A stretch of DNA of 64,000 nucleotides from NCBI RefSeq assembly GCF_001424545.1, contig NZ_LMQL01000011.1, forward strand, positions 162,593 through 226,592. Direction: 5' to 3'. The translations under genes and the position numbers were made by a program. The notes beneath the pieces were generated by a model that did no database searches, was not told the origin of the DNA, and saw only the letters and a list, made by a program, of their open reading frames with translations. This stretch comes from Ramlibacter sp. Leaf400. GTDB taxonomy: Bacteria > Pseudomonadota > Gammaproteobacteria > Burkholderiales > Burkholderiaceae_C. Shown here piece after piece: positions 57,875 to 64,000 of the stretch; within the stretch, counting starts at the first letter, position 1; each line of letters begins with the position of its first letter.

Positions 57875-58857
57875 TGCTCCTCGCCAGGGCCGAGCGCGGG
57901 TGGCGACGGCCCCCGCAGCAGCACCGAAGGATCCCGGCGCAGCGTGGTGGCCGTCTCGTCCAGAGTGAGCGACAGCCGCTCCAGGCGCCGCAGCGTCCGG
58001 TCGGCCTGGGGCAGCAGGTCGGCCTGCAGCGAACGGGCCACTTCGCCGCTGGTGACCAGCAGCGGCTCGATGCGGCTGCCGGCCTGCTGCGTCCGGTCCA
58101 TGAAGGTTTCCATGCGCCCGCCGATCGAAGTCGACGCGCGGTCGATCGCCTCCAGCGTGAGCACGGTGCGCGGCAGCGTTTCGGACTCCAGCCGGGCCGC
58201 CAGCGCGTTGCCCCGGTCCAGCAGCGCGGGCAGGCGGCGGCTCGTGGCCTCCGTGCTCGCCAGGATCGCTTCCAGCCGGCCGCGGTCGGCGGCCAGGGTC
58301 TCGGTCAGCCGGCGAAGCGAGCGCGTGGTCTGCTTGAGGTCGGCGACCGTCTCGGCGTCCAGGGCTTCGCGCAGCGTGGCATACGTGGCCTGCACGGCCC
58401 GGTTCATGTCGACGATGACGGTGTCCAGGCTGGCCGATTGCGAAGGCCCGGTGGCGATCACCGCCGGACCGTCGCCGGCGCGGTGCAGCGGCGCGCCGGC
58501 GGGACCCCGGTCGTCCAGGCTGATGTAGACGTAGCCGGTGAAGCCCCGGGCCGCGAGGCCGCGGCTGGACACCATGGCCACCGTGGCCGAACTGATGGGG
58601 GTCTTGCGGTCGACCTCGATGCGGATGCGCACCGCCGCCGGCCCGAGCAGCGCGACGTTCGTGACGTGGCCGACTTCGACCCCATGGAACTCGACGGGCG
58701 CCCCCGCGATGAGGCCCGAGACCGCGTCCCCGGTGCGGATCTCGTAGGCGGTGGCGCGGGCCGACGCGAGGAGGAACCACGCCAGCACGCCCGCGCCGAC
58801 GAGGAGAAGCAGGCAGGCGAAGGCGAGCGCGGCACGCCGTTCAGTGGTCAGGGCCAT
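57871..58857 (-). CDS. MlaD family protein (MCE domain)
   Basis: Membrane-anchored MCE protein of 328 aa. One N-terminal helix (AALAFACLLLLVGAGVLAWF) is followed by the MCE domain (RTGDAVSGLIAGAPVEFHGVEV through GLAARGFTGYVYISL) and a long helical, coiled-coil-like C-terminal region. MCE proteins form rings or tubes that shuttle lipids across the periplasm with an MlaE permease and MlaF ATPase. Neither partner is adjacent. The start at 58857 has GGAGAACGCC upstream; the open frame further up is not coding. Confidence 0.88.
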   Translation of the reverse strand: MALTTERRAALAFACLLLLVGAGVLAWFLLASARATAYEIRTGDAVSGLIAGAPVEFHGVEVGHVTNVALLGPAAVRIRIEVDRKTPISSATVAMVSSRGLAARGFTGYVYISLDDRGPAGAPLHRAGDGPAVIATGPSQSASLDTVIVDMNRAVQATYATLREALDAETVADLKQTTRSLRRLTETLAADRGRLEAILASTEATSRRLPALLDRGNALAARLESETLPRTVLTLEAIDRASTSIGGRMETFMDRTQQAGSRIEPLLVTSGEVARSLQADLLPQADRTLRRLERLSLTLDETATTLRRDPSVLLRGPSPPALGPGEEQ

Positions 58858-59026
58858 GGCGTTCTCCAGTGCAGGACTGCAGGGAAATCTAGCCCCTCTG
58901 CGCTGAGGCAAGGCGAGCGCGGCGCGGCCACTGGAAACTTTTTGTGCCCGCGCTGCGCAAGAGCCGCCAGGCGCGCACACTCGCGTTGACGAGCCGGCTG
59001 CGAGCAGCAGCCCAGGAGGCGCCATC

Positions 59027-59311
59027 ATGGACACGCAGCACACCAAGGCCGCCAACGAACGCTGGCGGCGCCACGCCGAGGACGAAGCTGCAGCCCGCGC
59101 TGTCCAGCAGGAGAACGCCGGGGCAACCCATCAACCGGTAGGCGGCCCCCCGCCCTACGGCAACGAGCAGGTGAACCTGATCGCGGCCGAGATCATCGCC
59201 ATCGAGAGGGAGCGTTGCGCCGTTCTGGTGGAGACGTGGCCCGTCGGGTCGGATGCCAGGGCTGCGGAGATGCTCGAGCAGGTGGCGGCGCGGATCCGGC
59301 GGCGCCCGTAG
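59027..59311 (+). CDS. Small hypothetical protein (94 aa)
   Basis: Hydrophilic protein of 94 aa, mostly helical. Residues 1-30 are charged (NERWRRHAEDEAAARAVQQ), with a Gly/Pro linker (GATHQPVGGPPPYGNEQ), then a helical C-terminal part with one Cys (ERERCAVLVETWPVGSDARA). AGGAGGCGCC before the ATG and a terminator 25 nt after the stop support it as a real gene. I do not recognise it. It is the last chromosomal-looking gene before the integrated element. Confidence 0.6.
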   Translation: MDTQHTKAANERWRRHAEDEAAARAVQQENAGATHQPVGGPPPYGNEQVNLIAAEIIAIERERCAVLVETWPVGSDARAAEMLEQVAARIRRRP

Positions 59312-59335
59312 GCGCAACGGCGCCTGAAAAGAAAG

Positions 59336-59359
59336 AAGCGGCCGGAAGGCCGCTTTCTT
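59336..59359 (+). terminator. Rho-independent terminator
   Basis: An 8-bp stem (AAGCGGCC and GGCCGCTT) with a GGAA loop is followed by TCTT. Confidence 0.7.
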
Positions 59360-59367
59360 GGGGTTGC

Positions 59368-59379
59368 TGGCGGAGACGG
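59368..59379. other. Possible att site: tRNA-Ser 3'-end-like sequence
   Basis: On the minus strand this reads CCGTCTCCGCCA, which matches the acceptor end plus CCA of a typical tRNA-Ser(GCT). The rest of the tRNA is absent. Tyrosine integrases commonly use tRNA 3' ends, and an integrase gene starts 145 nt away. Twelve bases is short, so this is a suggestion only. Confidence 0.35.
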
Positions 59380-59523
59380 AGTCCGCCCATGTAGGGGGTC
59401 AGGAAGCTCCACTACGCATCGAACTCTCGTTTTTTCCCTCTGAAACAGGTGAGACCGTTGCGTCACGGTGAATCATGGCACGCAACGCGACAATGCATGT
59501 TTGGATATGTAGGTGGGTGCGCT

Positions 59524-60834
59524 ATGCCCAAGATCGCGAAACTGCTCAGCCCGGTCGAAGTAAATCGACTCCGGATGGTCGGCTGGCACGCTGTGGGGGG
59601 TGTGGCGGGTCTGCTGCTGCAGATTCGGGCGCCTGCGCAGATGGGTGCGCCCACGCCACGTTCCTGGGTTCTGCGCGTTCGGGTTGCCGGGCAGCGGCAG
59701 GTGGTTGGCTTGGGCCCCTACCCGCAAGTTTCCTTGGCCGAGGCGCGCGAAGCGGCCAAGAAGTTGGTCGCTGAAGCCCGCCAGGGTGTCGATCTCCGCG
59801 CCAAGAAGCGCGCGCAGCGCAGTGCTGCAATCGCGGCAGCCGCCAGGAGCAAGACCTTCACGGAATGCGCCGAAGCCTACATGGAGGCCCACAGCCGGGA
59901 CTACTCGAACGACAAGCACCGAAAGCAGTGGGCTGCGACGCTTCAGACGTACGCGTACCCGGTGATCGGCCAGATGCTCGTCGCCGAAGTCACCATGCGC
60001 GATGTGCTCGATGTGCTGCTGCAGCAGACCGAGTGCCCAGACGGAGAGCCGGGCAAGCTCTGGTACGTCAAGAGCGAAACCGCAAACCGACTGCTCGGCC
60101 GCTTGAAGGCGGTCCTTGATTACGCGACGGTCAACGAGTACCGCACCGGCAACAACCCGGCAACCTGGAAGGGCTACCTCGACACCCAACTGCCCTCCCC
60201 GCGCAAGCTGCAGGAAGCCACCCACCACCCGGCCCTGCCCTACTCGCTGGTGGGCGACTTCATGCCGAAGCTGAGGGCGAATGACAGCATCAGCGCGCGA
60301 GCCCTGGAATTCTTGATCGTGACCGCGGTGCGGTCTGGCTCGGTGCGGGCTGCGTGCTGGCAGGAGATCGACTTCGGCCAAAAGCTCTGGATCATCCCTG
60401 CCGCCCATACCAAGACCAGGCAGGAGCACCGCGTTCCACTGCCTCGGCAGGCGATCGAGCTTTTGAAGGCGGTGCCTCGCATTGCCGGCCAGGATGTGAT
60501 CTTCCCGAGTCCGCGCGGCGGTCCTCTCTCCGACATGGCTCTTTCCCAGCTCATGCGGGGAATGCGCGAACGGGGCGAATTGCCTGTCGACGCGGTGCCA
60601 CATGGGTTCAGGAGCACTTTCCGCGACTGGGCAGCCGAGCGCACGAGGTACCCCGACGACATTCGGAAGGCAGCGTCAGGCCACGCCGTCGGCGATCGGG
60701 TGAAGGAAGCGTACGAACGCACCGACTTGCTCGAGAAGCGCCGCCAGATGATGACCGAGTGGGCGAACTTCCTGGACCGCCCGAGTGCTCTCGCCAGCAC
60801 CAAGGTTGCCAGCCTGCGGAGGGATGCAGCATGA
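59524..60834 (+). CDS. int: Tyrosine-type site-specific integrase (P4 family)
   Basis: Integrase of 436 aa. The N-terminal arm-binding domain (WVLRVRVAGQRQVVGLGPYPQVSLAEAREAA, given here only to about residue 80) is of the DUF4102 type found in P4-like integrases. A core-binding domain follows near residues 110-200. The catalytic residues are visible: Arg in IVTAVRSGSVRAA, His-x-x-Arg in VPHGFRSTFRDW, His in ASGHAVGDRV and the Tyr nucleophile in KEAYERTDLL. The start at 59524 follows AGGTGGG. The stop overlaps the next gene as ATGA. Confidence 0.93.
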   Translation: MPKIAKLLSPVEVNRLRMVGWHAVGGVAGLLLQIRAPAQMGAPTPRSWVLRVRVAGQRQVVGLGPYPQVSLAEAREAAKKLVAEARQGVDLRAKKRAQRSAAIAAAARSKTFTECAEAYMEAHSRDYSNDKHRKQWAATLQTYAYPVIGQMLVAEVTMRDVLDVLLQQTECPDGEPGKLWYVKSETANRLLGRLKAVLDYATVNEYRTGNNPATWKGYLDTQLPSPRKLQEATHHPALPYSLVGDFMPKLRANDSISARALEFLIVTAVRSGSVRAACWQEIDFGQKLWIIPAAHTKTRQEHRVPLPRQAIELLKAVPRIAGQDVIFPSPRGGPLSDMALSQLMRGMRERGELPVDAVPHGFRSTFRDWAAERTRYPDDIRKAASGHAVGDRVKEAYERTDLLEKRRQMMTEWANFLDRPSALASTKVASLRRDAA

Positions 60835-61253
60835 CCAGTCGTAGCTCTGCGATTCTTCGCGATGACGTCGGCGGCAATCATGGAGGGGACGGTAAGGCGC
60901 GGAACGTCGCGACCCGGCTCTACCGGCACGTGCTGCAAGAGCAGGAGATCGACGAAGCCTTGCGCCGCCAGATCACAACTGAAGTTCTTTTCGAACTGGT
61001 CGTTTTCACGATTGATCATGCGAAGTCAATGCGCGCGCTGGCCAACCAGGGGAAGTCGCGGGAGCGCGCGAGAGCGCAAGCAGACGAGAAGCAGCAGCTC
61101 CTCTTCGCTTGGCTGGACAAGAACCTCCCCCGGTACCCAGGGCGGCTCGACCTCTGCGCAGCCGACGCAGTGAAAGCAATTCGGGGCCTCGGTCGCGCTC
61201 CTTCTTGGGCGCGCAGGCAGATCACCCTGTATCGCGCTCAACGACAAAAGTGA
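60831..61253 (+). CDS. Hypothetical protein of the integrative element
   Basis: Protein of 140 aa, mostly helical and basic at its C-terminus. Segments include ARNVATRLYRHVLQEQEIDE, TEVLFELVVFTIDHAKSM, a charged stretch KSRERARAQADEKQQLLFAW, and IRGLGRAPSWARRQITLYRA. The ATG overlaps the integrase stop (ATGA), so it is translated with the integrase. I do not recognise the family. A role in integration, excision control or DNA binding is plausible from position only. Confidence 0.65.
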   Translation: MTSRSSAILRDDVGGNHGGDGKARNVATRLYRHVLQEQEIDEALRRQITTEVLFELVVFTIDHAKSMRALANQGKSRERARAQADEKQQLLFAWLDKNLPRYPGRLDLCAADAVKAIRGLGRAPSWARRQITLYRAQRQK

Positions 61254-61265
61254 GCCGCGCGGTTT

Positions 61266-61293
61266 GCTAGCAGGGCGATCGCGCAGTGCTAGC
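61266..61293. promoter_or_regulatory. Inverted repeat GCTAGCA-N14-TGCTAGC
   Basis: A perfect 7-bp inverted repeat with a 14-nt spacer that includes GCGATCGC lies in the 105-nt gap before the AlpA-like gene. It could be an operator for the AlpA-like protein or an accessory recombination site. Confidence 0.4.
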
Positions 61294-61331
61294 TGCAGGC
61301 GCGCGTAGCGGGCCGTCTGCATCCAACAATG

Positions 61332-61351
61332 CCTCATGAATTTCCATGAGG
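61332..61351 (+). promoter_or_regulatory. Hairpin overlapping the ribosome binding site of the AlpA-like gene
   Basis: CCTCATG (61332-61338) and CATGAGG (61345-61351) form a perfect 7-bp stem with a 6-nt loop. The right arm contains the GAGG Shine-Dalgarno for the GTG start at 61359, so folding would hide the ribosome site. As DNA the same repeat could be a protein operator. Confidence 0.5.
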
Positions 61352-61358
61352 GTGCAAC

Positions 61359-61616
61359 GTGAGTTCACTGCAAGCACCGGGGATTGACCATCTCCCCGAC
61401 GACGCTCTTGTCCGCCTGGCCCTGCTCATTTCGAGCGGGCTCGTTCCCTGGTCAGCGCCCACCCACTGGCGAAAGTGCCGATCAGGCAAGTTTCCCGCTC
61501 CGGTGAAGGTCTCGGCCAACATCACGGCTTGGCGCCTTGGTGAAGTGCGCCGCTGGGCCAGCGATCCAGCCGGTTTCGCGCAAGCACCTTATCCCAGGAA
61601 GGGGGCCGTGAAGTGA
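61359..61616 (+). CDS. AlpA-like phage regulatory protein
   Basis: Small winged-helix-like protein of 85 aa. The C-terminal half matches the AlpA family pattern: KFPAPVKVSANITAWRLGEV followed by RRWASDP, in which FP-PVK and aWr--EV--W are conserved. AlpA-type proteins in P4-like elements activate excision or regulate integrase. The GTG start at 61359 sits 5 nt after GAGGGTG. The stop overlaps the next gene as GTGA. The N-terminal 30 residues are less typical. Confidence 0.72.
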   Translation: MSSLQAPGIDHLPDDALVRLALLISSGLVPWSAPTHWRKCRSGKFPAPVKVSANITAWRLGEVRRWASDPAGFAQAPYPRKGAVK

Positions 61617-62224
61617 GAAAGCTTCTTCGCTACGGCCCGCCGTACCGCGCCTCCTGTGGGGCGATCAAGCGAGATTACATCTTGATCGAAGCGGCCCATC
61701 CAGCCCGTTTCTACGAGAACTACACGTACTTCGGGCTTCACACGACCTCGAGTCGCACTGCACGCCGTTTTCGACAGCCTGAGGATCACCGATGCCTGGA
61801 GGTGCTGGTTCGAGAGCGCCGGGCCGTTCTGTTCTTCGACGCTGCAGAGCTTCAGCCGATTTACCGACGCAAGGCGAAGCTCAAGTTCTGCGAAAGGTTG
61901 CTTGACATTGTCTACCTAGAAAAATGCAGTCTATGCGTCAGCAGCACAGGGGCGGAGTTTCTGCTGAACGAGAGCTACTCCCACGTGGAGCCGGACCAGC
62001 GCCTCGCACTCGTTGCAGCTGGCTTTGTGATTGCCGATCTGCCGATCAGGCTTTCTCCATACTGTGGTGGCCACGACGCCTGTGGCGGCTTGCCGGCCAC
62101 GCGTGGGTACCTGATTACTCGGAAGGAGAACGTGGGCGAGCTCGATCACATCGTGGAGCGATTGAAAGTCGCCGAGAAAAGCGCGCCCGACTGGGACGAT
62201 GCCTCGGGAGTTCGTGATGATTGA
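61613..62224 (+). CDS. Hypothetical protein of the integrative element (203 aa)
   Basis: Protein of 203 aa with no family I recognise. It is rich in Arg and aromatic residues at the N-terminus (RKLLRYGPPYRASCGAIKRD, HPARFYENYTYFGLH), has a central FFDAAELQPIYRRKAKL, and contains two Cys clusters (YLEKCSLCVSST and SPYCGGHDACGGLP) that could bind zinc. The GTG start overlaps the AlpA-like stop by 4 nt, and the end overlaps the primase start by 8 nt. Tight coupling suggests a role with the primase in replication or element control. This is inference from position. Confidence 0.65.
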   Translation: MRKLLRYGPPYRASCGAIKRDYILIEAAHPARFYENYTYFGLHTTSSRTARRFRQPEDHRCLEVLVRERRAVLFFDAAELQPIYRRKAKLKFCERLLDIVYLEKCSLCVSSTGAEFLLNESYSHVEPDQRLALVAAGFVIADLPIRLSPYCGGHDACGGLPATRGYLITRKENVGELDHIVERLKVAEKSAPDWDDASGVRDD

Positions 62225-64000
62225 GCACGAGTATGGAGAGGCTTCGCTGGCGGCGGTGCCAGAGGCGCAGGAAATTCGGCGCGCGATCGATCTTCTCTGG
62301 GGTAACCGCAGCCGCTTCGAGCTCCGCCTCCTGCACAAGAGGCAGGGCCGGACGTTTGTCGACGCGGGGCTCTTCGATCGAGCGCACCTGGGCGAGATGA
62401 TCGCCCTCGCCTTGGAGCGGAATGCCGGCGGGCGGGCGGTGTACGTCAACCTCAACCCGATTCGAAACGACCACAACCATGCCGCGGTAAACCAGTTGGA
62501 GCGGTCGCCGACCGGCCTCGTTGGCAACAGCTCGATAGAGAAACGCGAGTTCTTCCCGATCGACCTCGATCCCGCCAGGCCCGCCGACACATCGGCCACT
62601 GACGCGCAATTGCGAGAAGCCGAGGAGCTCGGCAAAACTATCAAGGCATATCTCTCTGCCCGCGGATGGCCTGATCCGATCGAATGCGCCTCTGGCAACG
62701 GCGTACACCTGCTGTACTCGATCGATCTGCCGAACGATGACGAATCGCGCAGGCTCGTCGAGGCTGGGTTGCATTCGCTCGACGTCAAGTTCAGCACCGG
62801 CAGCGTCAAGATCGACAAGTCGATGGGTAACGCCGGGCGGATCATCAAGCTGTACGGCACGGTCGCAAACAAGGGGGCCGACACGCCTGCCACGCCCCAC
62901 CGGCGGGCAAGGGTGCTCCGCGTGCCCGAGCAAAGTCGGGTCGTTCCGTCAGAAGCACTCATGCAACTCGCCGGCCCGTCCTCGCGGCCGTGGCCGCTTG
63001 GGCCGATGCCGACCTGGCTGCAGAACGGTGAAGCCCGATCGATGGCGGCGGGCGCGGGATTTGACCTTGACGCGTTCATGGCGAAGCTGGGCATTCCGTT
63101 CACCCTCGAGCGGAAGACCGACGGCAATGAGTGGCTCCACCTGGACCGCTGCCCCTTTGACCCGGCGCACGGGCCCAAGAAATCTGCCGTCTACCGCGGC
63201 CAGGAAGGGCGACTCGGATTCAAGTGCTTCCACGACAGTTGCACCGGGCGCGACTGGCACGCCTTGCGTGACCTCGTAGAAAACCAATCGGCCCCGCCGA
63301 CAGCTTCACCGCCGGCTGGGCCCCAGAAGCTGCCGCCCGCGCTCAAGCCCGTTCCGCATCTGTCGGCCGACCTTCTCCCGAGAGCCATCGCCCCAGCGGT
63401 TGTCGACGCGGCTGAACGCCTGCAGTGCCCAGCTGACTACCTCGCCGTGTCGATGCTCACCGCCGCCGGAGCAATCGTGGGAAACCGGCTCGGCATCTGG
63501 CCGATGGCCAAGGACGAAACGTGGACCGTGTTCCCGGCACTCTGGGGAGCCATCGTCGGCGACCCCGGGACGAAGAAGACGCCCGCCATGCAGGTCGCCC
63601 ACGTTCCGCTGCGGCACCTCGAAGAGCGTGCGCGCGAAAAATTCGGGCTGGAGTACAAGCTTTACAAAGCCGAGAAGGCGCAGTACGACAAGGCGTTCGA
63701 GGCGTGGAAGAAAGACAAGGCCGGTGAGGCGCCCGTCGGCCCGCCGCCCGAGCCGAAGCTACAGCGCATTGTGGTGCACGATACGACCTACCAGGCCCTC
63801 GGCCAGATCTTGGCGGACAACCCTCGCGGCGTTCTCGCCCTGGCAGACGAGCTGTCGGGTCTGCTACGGGGGCTCGACGCGCCCGGTCAAGAGGCCGCCC
63901 GTGGCTTCTTCCTAACCGGTTGGGGCGGCAACTCCGGGTACAGCTTCGACCGAATCGGTCGCGGCGCGATCGTGCTGCCCCGCTACTCGTTAACGATGTT
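62217..64000 (+). CDS. Primase-helicase, AEP-like N-terminus with DUF3987-like domain; runs off right edge
   Basis: About 594 codons are visible, open to the edge. The N-terminus resembles a primase-polymerase: acidic pair in REFFPIDLDPARP (D116, D118) and SGNGVHLLYSID (159-170). A zinc-finger-like part follows (CPFDPAH from C312, then KCFHDSC with C337 and C342). The C-terminal part begins an ATPase-like DUF3987 domain with GDPGTKKTPAM near 448 as a Walker A-like loop. Such fusions replicate P4-like satellites and plasmids. The ATG at 62217 (or GTG at 62214) overlaps the previous gene. Confidence 0.8.
   Translation, partial: MIEHEYGEASLAAVPEAQEIRRAIDLLWGNRSRFELRLLHKRQGRTFVDAGLFDRAHLGEMIALALERNAGGRAVYVNLNPIRNDHNHAAVNQLERSPTGLVGNSSIEKREFFPIDLDPARPADTSATDAQLREAEELGKTIKAYLSARGWPDPIECASGNGVHLLYSIDLPNDDESRRLVEAGLHSLDVKFSTGSVKIDKSMGNAGRIIKLYGTVANKGADTPATPHRRARVLRVPEQSRVVPSEALMQLAGPSSRPWPLGPMPTWLQNGEARSMAAGAGFDLDAFMAKLGIPFTLERKTDGNEWLHLDRCPFDPAHGPKKSAVYRGQEGRLGFKCFHDSCTGRDWHALRDLVENQSAPPTASPPAGPQKLPPALKPVPHLSADLLPRAIAPAVVDAAERLQCPADYLAVSMLTAAGAIVGNRLGIWPMAKDETWTVFPALWGAIVGDPGTKKTPAMQVAHVPLRHLEERAREKFGLEYKLYKAEKAQYDKAFEAWKKDKAGEAPVGPPPEPKLQRIVVHDTTYQALGQILADNPRGVLALADELSGLLRGLDAPGQEAARGFFLTGWGGNSGYSFDRIGRGAIVLPRYSLTM

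Larger units (their letters stand above)
59368..64000. mobile_element. Integrative element, left end only (P4-like satellite or island)
   Basis: From the att-like sequence to the right edge the genes are integrase, unknown, AlpA-like regulator, unknown, and a primase-helicase, all on the plus strand with 4-nt or longer overlaps. Codon use is less GC-biased than in the neighbours. This gene order is typical of satellite prophages and small integrative islands. The right end lies outside the window. Confidence 0.75.

Noticed and set aside
59365-59395. Truncated tRNA gene on the minus strand
   Set aside because: Only the acceptor-end sequence is present; there is no anticodon or D-arm, so it is listed as a possible att site.

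Overview
This window is a GC-rich bacterial chromosome segment from a betaproteobacterium. It is most likely Burkholderiales, family Comamonadaceae, near Ramlibacter or Variovorax. The assignment rests on gene content: a Bug-type tricarboxylate binding protein, a PHB phasin, hpnCDE squalene genes, a TAXI-TRAP transporter, a DUF6806-like protein, an RpoD with a very long Lys/Ala/Pro-rich N-terminus, and the dense shadow ORFs typical of high GC. No rRNA or CRISPR array was seen. The first ~59.3 kb looks like ordinary chromosome. The last ~4.6 kb is the start of an integrated element.

Layout. 1-5.2 kb (minus): an MFS transporter cut by the left edge, rmuC, a D-2-hydroxyacid dehydrogenase and an NhaD-type antiporter. 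5.3-8.5 kb: csbD, then a tightly overlapped minus operon (HDAC-like deacetylase, thioesterase, nitroreductase), then a phasin whose promoter is bracketed by two TGC-N3-GCA sites. 8.85-14.6 kb: an iron ABC binding protein behind a Fur-like site, an SDR dehydrogenase behind a perfect inverted repeat, a lipoprotein gamma-glutamyltransferase, a BrkB/YihY protein and a Bug binding protein. 14.6-20.9 kb: an acyl-CoA synthetase divergent from dnaG-rpoD. 21-28.3 kb: a small membrane protein, class II fumarase, a persulfide dioxygenase-rhodanese fusion, a 1-Cys peroxiredoxin, class I fumarase, a UMF1-type MFS protein and a DUF6806-like protein.

28.3-34.8 kb is a protein quality-control block on the minus strand: tRNA-Leu(TAG), tig, clpP, clpX and lon, followed by tRNA-Gly, tRNA-Cys and tRNA-Leu(TAA). 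Sigma-32-like promoters precede clpP and lon. 34.9-39.3 kb is an RND efflux pair with an operator over its promoter, divergent from hpnC-hpnD-hpnE (39.4-42.4 kb). A HAD hydrolase and hemH follow. 44.1-51.6 kb is a branched-chain-type ABC transporter operon (livK-G-F-H-M plus an alpha/beta hydrolase). It lies downstream of a PAS/AAA+/Fis sigma-54 activator. A sigma-54-type promoter and a perfect 36-bp palindrome lie between or across the two, and the palindrome runs through the activator's own stop codon. 51.6-59.3 kb: an S4 RNA-binding protein, TAXI-TRAP transporter genes, small secreted or unknown proteins, a cytochrome b561, and an MlaD-lipoprotein pair without its usual ABC partners.

From ~59.4 kb to the right edge lies an integrative element, possibly a P4-like satellite: a tyrosine integrase beside a 12-nt tRNA-Ser-like sequence, an unknown gene, an AlpA-like regulator with a hairpin over its ribosome binding site, another unknown gene, and a primase-helicase (primase-polymerase plus DUF3987-like ATPase) that runs off the window. 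The two most promising leads are the sigma-54/liv control region with its in-gene palindrome and the unexplained genes of the element.
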